Source: an uncultured Schlesneria sp.
Lineage (GTDB): Bacteria; Planctomycetota; Planctomycetia; Planctomycetales; Planctomycetaceae
NCBI GenBank assembly: GCA_903871875.1
Contig: CAIQIR010000030.1
Location: 1-42,136 of the forward strand
Reading direction: 5' to 3'
Length of the DNA stretch: 42,136 nucleotides
Under the pieces are notes generated by a model. That model had not been told where the DNA came from. It did not search any database and worked only from the letters and a program-made list of their open reading frames with translations. Positions 9,332 to 17,781 of this stretch are shown here, piece after piece. How positions within the stretch are numbered: position 1 is the stretch's first letter; every line of letters begins with the position of its first letter. The position numbers and the translations under genes were made by a program.

Positions 9332-11623
9332 TCATGGCGCTGATTGATGATACGGATGCCCCGCTAGCAACCCGGCGGTCGAAATGTCCCAAGACGGAAA
9401 TCCCAACGCCCGCGCAGGTGAATCTGGCTGAAGCCGGAAGTCGCCGTGGTCGACATCGACAAACATCGGATTTGCCGACAGGCTGTGAAGTTCGACACCA
9501 TGGCGTCTCTGCTCGTCGATGTGACGCTGTCCCCACAGGGGATCGGCGGGGCAGTAATACAGGTTGTCATCGGTATCGGTATCCTTTAGCCGGTCCCCCG
9601 CACCCGTAGAAAAACTCCGGTGCTCGACGATGGGCCAGTAGTCCGCACGTGACGACCAAATGATGTTGTGCTTGATCCGAGCCCCTTCAATCGGCCATGT
9701 GGGATCCGAGATGGCGATGTACCCATGGACAATATTGGGCTTTGTGATCGGCCGGCGGCTGGGAATGAGATCGACGATGATATTTCCGACGATATGGTTT
9801 GTTTCCGTGGTCGAGATGCCTGTTTGGGCGCTGCGAATTCTGTACAAAACATTGCCGTCGATGAGAGTCTCGTATTGGTCGTTGTCGCAGCGGATCCCCG
9901 AAGCCGTGCCGTCGCCATCGAGATGATGGATGTAATTCTGGTAGATGTGATTTTCTTTTCCCGTCCCCGAAATATAGATTCCATTCCCATCGCCCATTCT
10001 TTCCATCACGTCGTGGATTTCGTTCCAGGCCACCAAGTTTTTGCGACCGTGCATATATTTTTCTCGGGCCTCCCACCATTCCCGGTGCACGGAATTCGCG
10101 CCGCTGGCAGCACTCGGCAACGCGTCATAGGCCGGCAGTTTGACTTCCGACGCTCGGAAGGTCGCGTCGGTTTCGCTGGTCCAGCCCGTCCGACCACTGA
10201 CGGTGATGCCCGAGTAGGGTGTGTTGTGGACCAGGTTGTGTGTCACCCGATTTTCGCCGCTTTGCCAGACCATGATGGCCGGTGAAGCCCAGTAGATCTC
10301 TCCAACGTGATGGACCCAATTGTTCGAAACGTCGTTACGCTGATGGACATCCTTCGTGCCCGGACCGTACCCGGCGAGGAGGATACCGACGCCTCCGGTA
10401 TGAGCGACTTCGTTGTCGATGATGCGATTGTCCAAGCACGTGAGATCCAGGCGCAGGCCCGTTCCGCTCGTGTCGACGAACCGGCAGGCCTGAACGGTGC
10501 ATCCCCGCGCCCCGCGCAGGCGCATCAGTGCGGTGGGCACGTCAAAGTGTTCCCACTTGTGCTGCAATTCCCCCTTGGTGGCCCCATTCCAGGGCCTGCG
10601 CTCGCCACCGGTGAATGTTAATCCCTGGAACGCCAGGCCCGTCACGGGCGAATCGTCAGGTCCGTCGTAGTCGATCTTGCCTTCCACTCGAATCAACTCA
10701 GTGAGCAGCGGCGCATTGATCGTTTCCGAGGGTTCTCCTTGAGCAGGCCACAAATACAACTTCCGATCGGCCGCACTGAAGACCCACTCGCCCGGTTGGT
10801 CCAGCACTTCAAGAATATTCTCCACCCATGCCGTTTCATCCAGGAATTTCACTCGGCCCATCGTGCGCGACGCCGGCGCCGTGGTCTTGCCAAGGCCGGC
10901 CTGCTCATCCACCTCCGCCAGTGACAACAGGCACATCTCATAATCGCACGAAGGAATCACTCTTAGTTCGCCATTTTTGACGTCGGGCCAGTTCTTCATG
11001 GCTCCCGGGGGAAATGCGATCTGGTTCGGCGGGGTCGTCGCGTTCGCGTACGCCACCGGCGTAAACCCCTGTGATGATGCTCGAGAGAGACGCTGGTTCC
11101 CCTCGTACAATGTCAAGACGTTGAGCAGTCTCGGAGGAACGTCGGCGACCCAAACGCGATCGCGGGCCATCTCGGGCAGCAGCGGCGACGGATGCTCCGG
11201 TTTCTTCCAGCCAACGATCGGAACCGCCGACGTAAAGACAGGCTTTTCAGTTCCATAGGCCGCATACGTGATCGTCCCGTCGGCAGGCGCTGAATCCTCG
11301 ATCGAGAACACCACGGTCTCGTCGAGCCGGTACACGCCACCGCGGATCAGTACGTGAATCTCTTTTTTGTCCCGAATCTGCTTGAGCGCTCGGATCGCAT
11401 CCCGCGCCTTGGTGAGTGTCGCGAAGGGACCGTCCGTGCGAGCCTCATTGGGCTGAGCCAATTGACCGGACCATTGATCGGAACCATCCACTGCGACAAA
11501 GAAATCGGCCGTTCTTCGCCCCGCCTCATCCGGAACGCTCGCCAGCGTGTCGGTCGGAAATCCGATGAGCAATAGGCCATAAGTCACCGGAGAAAGCAGC
11601 AACAGCCACGCGCAAAGACGCAT
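9332..11623 (-). CDS. Secreted right-handed parallel beta-helix protein
   Basis: A 763-residue exported protein with a signal peptide (MRLCAWLLLL through LASVPDEA). An N-terminal DFFVAVDGSDQWSG...GPFATLTKARDAIRALKQ segment is typical of pectate-lyase-like beta-helix proteins. A beta-sandwich-like insertion follows (about 110-330). The remainder holds many short turns of the form R-x-x-N-N-x-V/I-x-x (for example CLDNRIIDNEVAHTGGVGIL, ENRVTHNLVHN, ENHIYQNYIHHL), matching Beta_helix domains. Planctomycetes encode many such proteins, probably for binding or cutting polysaccharides; catalytic residues cannot be assigned. ATG at 11623 is preceded by AAAGGAAAAGAG. The gene is monocistronic, and its end near 9332 is convergent with the lipoprotein gene. 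Candidate substrates are sulfated or uronate-containing glycans, by family analogy only. Confidence 0.88.
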   Translation of the reverse strand: MRLCAWLLLLSPVTYGLLLIGFPTDTLASVPDEAGRRTADFFVAVDGSDQWSGQLAQPNEARTDGPFATLTKARDAIRALKQIRDKKEIHVLIRGGVYRLDETVVFSIEDSAPADGTITYAAYGTEKPVFTSAVPIVGWKKPEHPSPLLPEMARDRVWVADVPPRLLNVLTLYEGNQRLSRASSQGFTPVAYANATTPPNQIAFPPGAMKNWPDVKNGELRVIPSCDYEMCLLSLAEVDEQAGLGKTTAPASRTMGRVKFLDETAWVENILEVLDQPGEWVFSAADRKLYLWPAQGEPSETINAPLLTELIRVEGKIDYDGPDDSPVTGLAFQGLTFTGGERRPWNGATKGELQHKWEHFDVPTALMRLRGARGCTVQACRFVDTSGTGLRLDLTCLDNRIIDNEVAHTGGVGILLAGYGPGTKDVHQRNDVSNNWVHHVGEIYWASPAIMVWQSGENRVTHNLVHNTPYSGITVSGRTGWTSETDATFRASEVKLPAYDALPSAASGANSVHREWWEAREKYMHGRKNLVAWNEIHDVMERMGDGNGIYISGTGKENHIYQNYIHHLDGDGTASGIRCDNDQYETLIDGNVLYRIRSAQTGISTTETNHIVGNIIVDLIPSRRPITKPNIVHGYIAISDPTWPIEGARIKHNIIWSSRADYWPIVEHRSFSTGAGDRLKDTDTDDNLYYCPADPLWGQRHIDEQRRHGVELHSLSANPMFVDVDHGDFRLQPDSPARALGFPSWDISTAGLLAGHPYHQSAP

Positions 11624-12638
11624 CTCTTTTCCTTTGCCGATTTCTGCGGACGGACTCAGCTTGCCTCCCGGGACGGAAACTCAACCAGACGCCTCGTCCC
11701 CCAATCACCGTCATACCGCGCGGAATCGGCTCACGTCAGATGCAGGGTCGAGTTCGGTTGGATGCTGGCATTGCAGACATTGTCGTCACTCCGGGACAAC
11801 GTGCAATTACCGGAATCCTCTCCGGAGCGTGACAGAATTCAAACTACGAGATCCATCACTTCATTTCAATGAACCGCAAGCACACCGGACTTGCCATGTG
11901 CACCATGTTGATGTCGCATCAACCGCAGCACCGATCACTGTTCGGCGCGAAAACCTCCAGCAGGTCACGAGGGACAGCGGCGCAAACACTGAAGGAACGT
12001 TGCTGGCCTGTGCTGAGTTGTCTTGTCATTGACTAGACGTTCAGCGTGTCGCCGGATTTGTCAGAATTCCATTCGATGCGGTCAAACAATCCGCCGTCGG
12101 CGACATTGTTCTTCCCACTGACAGGAAGCTCGCTTTTTCCCGTCAAATCATTACTGGATGACAGGTTGTAACCGGACAAATCTCGCCGATGGCTGCCGCC
12201 CCGATTCCAACGCCAACAATCCCGGCAATGCTGGCAAGCGGAAACCCTGACCAGCCCGATTGGCACTTGAACTGTCGTCAGTGAGCCCCCAGCACAGGGG
12301 AGAGTTCCCAATCACTGTCGCGAGCGCATTTCCCCCGTGTAGTCATCTGACAATTCCGATGGACTTGCGTGTCAGATTCGCTCGCCGATACGATGTCAGA
12401 ATGTCTTTTTGGCCGTCAGCAGGGACCCGCAAAGCTCGATTCATGAACCTCGGGTGATTGGCGGAACAGTGCGACAGTTGCAGGCATCAATGAACGACGA
12501 GTCTCACTGCCGAATACCGAGATCCCCAACAGAAATAGCCCGTGGACTGTTCCAACGGAACGGAAAAAATTGTCAGGCACCAAATAGCCATCCGGTTCCC
12601 GACACCTTGGTTTTTTCTCGACTGAGAGGGCGACGAGC
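11624..12638. other. One-kilobase intergenic region with TGTCAG-type inverted repeats
   Basis: No gene is supported. A minus-strand frame around 12275-12140 (third frame) reads GIVGVGIGAAAIGEICPVTT, which looks like a membrane segment followed by a Cys motif. It has no start codon within reach and soon stops, so it may be a gene remnant. Two hairpin-forming repeats occur: ATCTGACA/TGTCAGAT at 12345-12352 and 12370-12377, and an imperfect pair at 12571-12581 and 12594-12606 (TGTCAGGCACC against GGTTCCCGACACC) just before the following gene. Confidence 0.4.
12571..12606. repeat. Imperfect inverted repeat upstream of DUF3738-like gene
   Basis: TGTCAGGCACC at 12571-12581 can pair, with a few mismatches, with GGTTCCCGACACC at 12594-12606 around a 12-base loop. 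It ends 32 bases before the ATG at 12639. It resembles short palindromic intergenic repeats of the REP type, and related TGTCAG arms occur on the other side of the gene. Confidence 0.45.
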
Positions 12639-13670
12639 ATGATCCAGATAACAAAAGTCGTCATCGGCTTCGCACTGGGAATTTGCCTTGTCCTTCACGC
12701 CGCTGCTCCGAACACGACATGGGCCGTGGAACCCGCCGGTGCTGCAAATGAGCCGTCTCACGACAAGCAGGCCCCGCCTCGCGACGCCGACAAGGCGACC
12801 CAGAAATCGAAAAAGAAGAGCGGGAAGGATTTGCTGGATGAGATTCACCGAGCCAGTGCACCGCTGCTGGCCGAAATGGCCGAGAAGCACGGCTATCGTC
12901 TCGAACCAGATCAGGTCTTGCGTCGAATCGCGCCTCCATTTCCGGAACTGCGTGCCGCTTATTATCTGGCCGGTCACCCATCTCAGGCCAAGTCGATTCC
13001 CAGGCCCCCTGACGCCATGACATTTTTAGGGGACGGTGAATCCGTGAAGAATTGGGGACTGAAGTTTGGAAGTGGTTATTCGCTGGTCGACGTGATTGAT
13101 GCTGCGCTCAAGATCAAAAGCCAGGATATTGAAGGACCGGCCGAAGTGCTGAACAAGCGGCTGGAGGGTGATTGGGTCATGCGTCCCGGCGCATCAGACG
13201 AAAAAGTACTTCAAGAATTGGAGTCGATTCTGCAAAAGCAGTTTGATCAGCCTGTCCGTCTGAGCATCGCCAAACGCGTGCGAACGGTCTACGTCGCGCG
13301 CGGCAAGTATCAATTCACGGCGTTGAACAACGGCAGCAACAATCCTGCGAAAGATGCGAAAACACCTGAGAGAATCGATGAAATCGAAATCTACGAGAAC
13401 TCACTCAGTCCCAACGGCGGGGGTGGCAGTGGTGACTTTAAAGAATTCCTGGAATGGGTAGGGCGCTGGATCGACATGACGATCATCGACGAAGTATCGG
13501 ATCCACCTGATCGAGACGTCTGTTGGCATCTCAACGAAGGCGACATAGCCGATCGCGGTAACAAGCGCGACCGCGAACTCGTTCTCAAGCATGTCGCTGC
13601 GCAGACAGGCCTGACCTTCCAGAAAGAGCTTCGAGTGATCCGGCGCGTGCTGGTCGAACCGATCGAGTAA
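12639..13670 (+). CDS. Secreted protein, DUF3738/TIGR03435-like
   Basis: A 343-residue protein with a signal peptide (MIQITKVVIGFALGICLVLHAAA, cleavage near residue 30), a charged Lys-rich linker (about 45-70) and a long soluble region. The segment GDWVMRPGASDEKVLQELESILQKQF...ARGKY, followed near the C-terminus by VLKHVAAQTGLTFQKELRVIRRVLVE, recalls the layout of the DUF3738/TIGR03435 secreted family, in which a partner-fold domain ends in LxxxTGLxxxxExRxxxxLxVxP. The match is from pattern memory and moderate. The ATG has GAGAGGG at 12624-12630. It is a single gene flanked by TGTCAG-type inverted repeats on both sides. Function is unknown, though many family members sit beside outer-membrane or regulatory genes. 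Confidence 0.7.
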   Translation: MIQITKVVIGFALGICLVLHAAAPNTTWAVEPAGAANEPSHDKQAPPRDADKATQKSKKKSGKDLLDEIHRASAPLLAEMAEKHGYRLEPDQVLRRIAPPFPELRAAYYLAGHPSQAKSIPRPPDAMTFLGDGESVKNWGLKFGSGYSLVDVIDAALKIKSQDIEGPAEVLNKRLEGDWVMRPGASDEKVLQELESILQKQFDQPVRLSIAKRVRTVYVARGKYQFTALNNGSNNPAKDAKTPERIDEIEIYENSLSPNGGGGSGDFKEFLEWVGRWIDMTIIDEVSDPPDRDVCWHLNEGDIADRGNKRDRELVLKHVAAQTGLTFQKELRVIRRVLVEPIE

Positions 13671-14121
13671 CTGACATCCAACATGCTGAGTCTGCGCCGC
13701 AACGATGATCTCGCCGGCGCGACGGCGCCGCTCGATACTTCAACTCGAACGTTTCCCCACGGTGCCACGGCTTCTGAGTCTTCGGAGAAGCGGTGCTCTG
13801 CTGTTCGAGGCGAAGAAGAAATCCCAAGGCGTCTCCGAAGACTCCGATGCAGTGCCCCGGCCCCCAGGAATTACCTGACACCGCATAATCAGATCTGTGT
13901 CAGACAGGTGGTCGTTTTGTGAACTTCGCAGTAAAGGATTCCTGTAACAGTGCACACTCGCCGAGCGGTTGATGAAACGGAAATTGCCTGGAAATGCCAA
14001 GTCGCCAAAACCGCAACAGCGTCTACCATAGAACGAGCCTGAAATGGCTCTTAATTCACGACTGTGTGGATTCGACCCATCGTCCGAAATTCGTAAAATC
14101 TGTTTCTGCAAGGGATTGTGA
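13671..14121. other. Intergenic stretch containing inverted-repeat elements
   Basis: About 450 bases with no supported gene. They carry the roughly 100-base inverted-repeat element at 13761-13860 and a CTGACAC/GTGTCAG pair at 13875-13881 and 13897-13903. Confidence 0.45.
13761..13860. repeat. 100-bp inverted-repeat element
   Basis: A perfect 13-bp inverted repeat, GAGTCTTCGGAGA (13776-13788) and TCTCCGAAGACTC (13832-13844), encloses 43 bases. Pairing continues imperfectly outward to about 13761 and 13860 (GGTGCCACGGC against GCAGTGCCCC). Stem-loops of this size without coding capacity suggest a miniature mobile element or an RNA structure; no target duplication was identified. Confidence 0.6.
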
Positions 14122-14487
14122 ATGATTCACCGCATTCTGTTCATGGCCTGTTTGGGTTTTGTTGGTTCCGTAGGTTTCGCAGGGGGGCCGGAATGGCCCC
14201 AGTTTCGTGGGCCGAATGGTTCGGGGATTGCCGTCGGGTCGAAGCCCCCGGTCACGTTCGGACCGGACCAAAATGTGAAATGGAAAGTGCCGGCGCCGGC
14301 CGGCGCGTCATCTCCTGTCATCGTCGGCGACAGACTTTTCCTCACCGCCTTTGAGGAAGGCAAACTCTTCACCATTGCCTATTCCACCACCCATGGTCGG
14401 GAACTATGGCGAGCCGAAGCTCCTGCCAAGACGATCGAAGCGTACCACAAAACCGAGGGGAGTCCTGCGGCTTCGTCCGTGTCGTGA
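14122..14487 (+). pseudogene. Truncated BamB-like PQQ beta-propeller protein
   Basis: The 121-residue frame starts with a signal peptide (MIHRILFMACLGFVGSVGFAGG) and then matches the N-terminus of planctomycete outer-membrane-assembly BamB-like / PQQ-repeat proteins: WPQFRGPNGSGIA, VKWKVPAPAGASSPVIVGDRLFL, ELWRAEAPAKTIEAYHKTEGSPAAS. Family members are normally above 400 residues, with seven or eight propeller blades, so little more than the first blade is present. After SPAAS the frame reads SVS and stops. The sequence beyond belongs to an unrelated small ORF and methylase gene, and no remainder of the propeller was found downstream in the window. The likely history is insertion or deletion with loss of the 3-prime part. 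A short secreted product could still be made, but a functional propeller could not. Confidence 0.8.
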
Positions 14488-14501
14488 TTCTAAAAACACT
14501 C

Positions 14502-14795
14502 ATGAACATTCGTCGAAAGAGTTCTTGTCCAACTGGTCTGAAGTCTCCGAAGTCACGAAAGCATTTAAAATCAAGACTCGATGAGATTGGATGCGATATT
14601 GACGCTGACGAATTTCGAGGACTCGTTAACGATTGCCTTGCTTCTATGTATCACAACCAGACGATTGACGAACTGCTATGTCATCCACCTGAAGCGGCGG
14701 CACTCTGCGTCTATGTCCGCAATCGTGGTGGTTGTGACGTCTTGACCGACGAAATTATTCTCGGAACACTGATGAATAATCGGAAAGCTCCCTAA
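14502..14795 (+). CDS. Small protein paired with adenine methylase, unknown function
   Basis: A 97-residue protein from the ATG at 14502. The frame is open further upstream to 14406, but that part overlaps the broken PQQ gene. No recognised domain. The N-terminus is basic (RRK, KSRKHLKSR); the rest is predicted helical with DADEFRGLVNDCLASMY, then ALCVYVRNRGGCDVLTDEIILGTLMNNRK at the end, a compact helical region with two Cys. Its stop overlaps by four bases the stop of the convergent DNA adenine methylase gene, and both lie next to the truncated BamB-like gene, suggesting the two moved together. No ribosome binding site is obvious, which weakens the start call. It could be an accessory or regulatory partner of the methylase, but sequence alone does not show this. 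Confidence 0.6.
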   Translation: MNIRRKSSCPTGLKSPKSRKHLKSRLDEIGCDIDADEFRGLVNDCLASMYHNQTIDELLCHPPEAAALCVYVRNRGGCDVLTDEIILGTLMNNRKAP

Positions 14796-15631
14796 ATGTC
14801 GTAATTCGACCAGAGGCATTCGATTTTCTTGGGCTTCACTTTTTGCGAACTGGCTTTATTGTCGATCGTAATATCAACGCGATGCCATCCGTACTTGCTC
14901 GCGGCAGCATCGTACAACGCATTTGGGTATCCGCTCAGCAAAAACTTGCCGGCGACTGAACCAAGCGTACTCAGCAAGCGTTTGTGTTGGTCATTTGTCA
15001 TTTCGCAAGAGTACGCGTCATCAACGACTCTGGTTGATGAAACATACGGCGGATCGCAGTAGAAAAACGTATCTTGATCGTCCTCACGACGTATCAGTGA
15101 CATTGCGTCCTCACCGAAGATCACCACACGACTGAGTCGTTCGTGAGCTTCAGCAAGTCCATCGATGGCCGAAAGCCAAGACGATACTTGCTCATTCATT
15201 CCACGGCGAGTTCTGGTCCGTGACATGGTCGCAAAGTCTCGCCCCAAACCTTGTCTTGATTGTCGGTATCTAATGAAGAAATTGCAGGCTACTTCGACTG
15301 GATCATCCGATTGCGATCGGGCTGCGTTTTCCCATACTGGCTTGGCAAATGGCGTAAGCGCAATCCGACGCTGAAACTCTGCGAACAACTCGGCAGACTG
15401 TAGCACTCGCCAGAATGTGATCAGCTCCCCGTAAAGATCGTTGATCACCTCGGAATGCCCGTGAACTAAGCCAGCCGGCTTTTGGAACAGCACAGCGCCG
15501 CCGCCGAAAAACGGCTCGACATAATGCACGTGCCGGGGGATCATTTCAATGATTTTGGCGGCCAGATATGATTTTCCGCCGTGCCATTTAATTGGGGCAG
15601 AAGCCTTTGTAGCCTTCGCTGTTGCAAGCAT
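14792..15631 (-). CDS. DNA adenine methylase (Dam / D12 class)
   Basis: N6-adenine DNA methyltransferase of the MethyltransfD12 family, using S-adenosylmethionine. At 279 residues it has the usual family length. Visible motifs are KWHGGK at 15-20 (motif X), PFFGGGAVLF at 40-49 (motif I, SAM binding), the variable target-recognition region in the middle, DPPY at 193-196 (catalytic motif IV) and a closing KPKKIECLWSNYD typical of these enzymes. The target may be GATC or another short site; the recognition region is too variable to read. No restriction endonuclease lies beside it, so it is an orphan methylase or part of an atypical pair with the convergent small ORF. The gene borders a truncated gene and a repeat-rich region, consistent with horizontal acquisition. 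Confidence 0.92.
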   Translation of the reverse strand: MLATAKATKASAPIKWHGGKSYLAAKIIEMIPRHVHYVEPFFGGGAVLFQKPAGLVHGHSEVINDLYGELITFWRVLQSAELFAEFQRRIALTPFAKPVWENAARSQSDDPVEVACNFFIRYRQSRQGLGRDFATMSRTRTRRGMNEQVSSWLSAIDGLAEAHERLSRVVIFGEDAMSLIRREDDQDTFFYCDPPYVSSTRVVDDAYSCEMTNDQHKRLLSTLGSVAGKFLLSGYPNALYDAAASKYGWHRVDITIDNKASSQKVKPKKIECLWSNYDI

Positions 15632-15779
15632 TGGACACCTCCACTAGTGAGAATACACGGAGGCCCGCCCATGGCGCAAGTCCAGAAGCAAGCGATTTTT
15701 AGAGAGTATCGGCGACACCCAGCGAGGGCGATTAGACAAACTTTTACGATTGCACCGCTGATCGGGCTATTTCGTTAGA

Positions 15780-16307
15780 ATGCACCACATGCCCACCTAC
15801 TTCACCCCACTGCGACGAAAGATCGGCGTTCTGACGCTGGTGATGGCGTGCGTGTTTGCTGCGGGGTGGGTGAGGAGCTTCTTCAAATGCGACGCCATAT
15901 TCCGAAACGGCGCTACGGAACGGGATAGCGTCGTGTGAATCGGCGGCACGTTGAGTCTTTATCGGAGAATACCGCCTCTGCCATCTGAGCCGGAATACAT
16001 TCGTCTGTTTGGCTACAGCTATTTTTGGAGTTCACGAGAAATTTCAACTGTGGGCGGATACGAGCCTGACGAAAACGGCAATCGACCGCCGCCAGATCCA
16101 TTCCTCGGCCAAGATGTCGAATGGCGTTTTGACTGGGCTGGATTCACTGCTGGAGCTGCGCAGAATCGGTTTCGGGCTCCCCCTCTGCGCATCGATTTAC
16201 ACTGTGTCCCCTATTGGGCAATCGTCATCCCGCTGACCATGCTTTCCGCGTGGTTACTGCTCAGCAAGCCGCGACAGGCGAAAACGACGCCCGTTCCCTT
16301 ATCCTAG
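15780..16307 (+). pseudogene. Small membrane protein gene with in-frame stop
   Basis: This reading frame is a tandem paralogue of the intact gene that follows. It shares the basic N-terminal segment and helix (PLRRKIGVLTLVMACV, GWVRS) and the C-terminal helix and tail (IPLTMLSAWLLLSKPR). The frame is continuous from the ATG at 15780 except for a TGA at 15936-15938, codon 53; sequence on both sides stays in register (DSVV, stop, IGGTLSLYRR). A single CGA-to-TGA change would explain it. The family is common in planctomycetes: two terminal transmembrane helices around a variable extracytoplasmic region, no known function. A restart at the TTG at 15951 would give only the C-terminal part. Confidence 0.75.
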
Positions 16308-16315
16308 TGCCATTC

Positions 16316-16351
16316 CCCCGGTAGGCTAAGAAGCCACCCGCGGCCACCCGC
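16316..16351. repeat. CCCCGGTAGGCT repeat, copy 1
   Basis: First copy of a roughly 36-base element, CCCCGGTAGGCTAAGAAGCC followed by a CCGCGGCCACCCGC-like end. The immediately preceding bases (CCTTATCCTAGTGCCATT, overlapping the stop of the pseudogene) are also shared with copy 2, so this copy belongs to a larger duplicated unit that includes the 3-prime end of the upstream gene. Confidence 0.8.
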
Positions 16352-16376
16352 GAAAAAATCCATAACGCTAAACACA

Positions 16377-16826
16377 ATGCGCACCCACTTCCAACCGCTG
16401 CGACGAAAAATCGGCGTGCTGATGCTGATGATGGCGTGCGTGTTGATGGCAGGGTGGGTGAGGAGCTTGCACCGCGCAGACTTTTTGGCATGCGAGCCCG
16501 GTCACGTCTACATGGGGCTGCATTCGGTCGACACTATGTTGACAGGTCAGCTTATCGCTGGAAAAGACCTCTCGCCGTGGGGTTGGCCATATTTCTGGTC
16601 GATTGATTACGTGCCGCATGAGGAAGCCGTACTGCACGGCGACCCGTGGCAATTAAATACCGCAGGCATTCGGTTTAAAACCATTGCAGAATCGCCATAC
16701 GTTTATAAGGGCTATTTGGTGGCAGTCTGCTACCCTTGGATCGTCGTCCCGCTAACCATGCTCTCCGCATGGCTGCTGCTCAGCAAGCCGCGACCGCCGA
16801 AAACCAAGGCCGATTCCTTATCCTAG
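16377..16826 (+). CDS. Small two-helix membrane protein, planctomycete family
   Basis: A 149-residue protein with an N-terminal transmembrane helix after a basic start (MRTHFQPLRRKIGVLMLMMACVLMAGW), a variable soluble middle of about 85 residues and a C-terminal helix (YPWIVVPLTMLSAWLLLSKPR) with a basic tail. Both termini are probably cytoplasmic and the middle extracytoplasmic. It is the intact member of a tandem pair; the upstream copy has an in-frame stop. The pair share their 3-prime flanks, including the CCCCGGTAGGCT repeat, showing a local duplication. Comparable families are abundant in planctomycete genomes and lack an assigned role. No clear ribosome binding site is visible before the ATG at 16377. 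Confidence 0.7.
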   Translation: MRTHFQPLRRKIGVLMLMMACVLMAGWVRSLHRADFLACEPGHVYMGLHSVDTMLTGQLIAGKDLSPWGWPYFWSIDYVPHEEAVLHGDPWQLNTAGIRFKTIAESPYVYKGYLVAVCYPWIVVPLTMLSAWLLLSKPRPPKTKADSLS

Positions 16827-16833
16827 TGCCATT

Positions 16834-16871
16834 CCCCCGGTAGGCTAAGAAGCCAACCGTGGCCACCCGCT
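16834..16871. repeat. CCCCGGTAGGCT repeat, copy 2
   Basis: Second copy, nearly identical to copy 1 over CCCCGGTAGGCTAAGAAGCC and differing at a few positions afterwards. It sits at the 3-prime end of the intact paralogue exactly as copy 1 does for the broken one. Confidence 0.8.
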
Positions 16872-16933
16872 ACGCGTTGAACTCCGATAGCCCCGCGCCT
16901 GGCTCGAGATCTCGGGCTCTCTGGCCTGCGGCC

Positions 16934-16958
16934 CCAAAAGGTTGCGGAGCAACCTTGG
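16934..16958. repeat. Compact hairpin
   Basis: AAGGTTGC (16938-16945) and GCAACCTT (16949-16956) form a perfect 8-bp stem with a GGA loop, extendable by CC/GG across a two-base bulge. A 10-bp palindrome, CGAGATCTCG, lies just upstream at 16905-16914. There is no T-run, so it is listed as a structural repeat. Confidence 0.55.
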
Positions 16959-17450
16959 CCACCCCTCGGAAGAAGAATTTCGCGAAAAAGTCCGCCTTCG
17001 GCGCCCCTTTCATTTCGCGTAAGTGTCGGTGACTCTTCGTGTTTTGACCAGTCTTCCAAACGTTTGGAAACAAGACGCGATTTGATCTTGTTCGGCGTTT
17101 ATTTTTCCGTATGTTATCTCCTGCTGACCTGTCGCACGTCAGTCGCCGTCTGCAGCGGTGGCGGAATTCGGTGGGCAGCGTGGGAAATGTGGCTGGGATC
17201 GTGAGCGGACTCGGGGCGTTTTGTGTCGGGATCGGAAGGGGATCAGGGATGTTAAAACTTGCTTGGCCGGTGGATGCTGAACTGGGACACGGACGTGGTC
17301 GGGTTGAGGAGCAGACTCAGCGGCGACGGGAACGCCGGCGGTCCACGGCCCCGAATTGGGCAACGGTGTTGGCAGTCGTTGGTGAACGGATCGTGTGGTG
17401 GCTGTCAGCCTCGATGAGGTCGCTGACGGGAATTGGGTGCCACAGGTCTG

Positions 17451-17620
17451 AGATCCGGCGCGGCTCGCGCCCAGGCAATGTCGCGACCGACGGCGGTGGC
17501 GGGTGGTTTGGCAACGGGTTGTCGGGAGTGGGGCCGCTGGATCGCCGCAACAGTTCGCAGACGGCTGCTGTATTCCCGGGTGGCCGCGGTTGTCGGCTTT
17601 GCGACGACCGCGGCGGCGAC
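17451..17620. repeat. Long degenerate repeat, copy A
   Basis: Starts with AGATCCGGCGCGGCTCGCGC, which recurs exactly at 17823. Downstream similarity includes GGCGGTGGcGgGTG, GGGGCCG, TGGATCGCCG, AACAGTTCGC and a GCGG-rich end. Confidence 0.65.
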
Positions 17621-17781
17621 AGCCGAAGGAGGTTTGCCAACGAGTTTGACTCGGTCCAAAACCAGTTGTTGATTGTGGGGCGGATGGGAAATGAAGTCCG
17701 CTCGCTGAACAGAGGAAGGCCGAACCGCGGGAGTACGGACCGAATGGATCACTGTGATTCAGCCTCTTGTGGTAAGAGCCA

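Noticed and set aside
12033-12311. A small minus-strand protein of 92 residues
   Set aside because: The called frame has no family likeness. A neighbouring frame gives a membrane-like stretch but lacks a start codon, so at most it is a remnant.
14792-15631. A restriction-modification system
   Set aside because: No endonuclease-like gene lies beside the methylase; the 97-residue neighbour shows no nuclease motif, so only an orphan methylase with a possible partner is claimed.
15936-15938. In-frame TGA as a selenocysteine or recoded codon
   Set aside because: The paralogue has no Cys at the corresponding place, no SECIS-like stem was seen after the TGA, and a CGA-to-TGA change is the simpler explanation.
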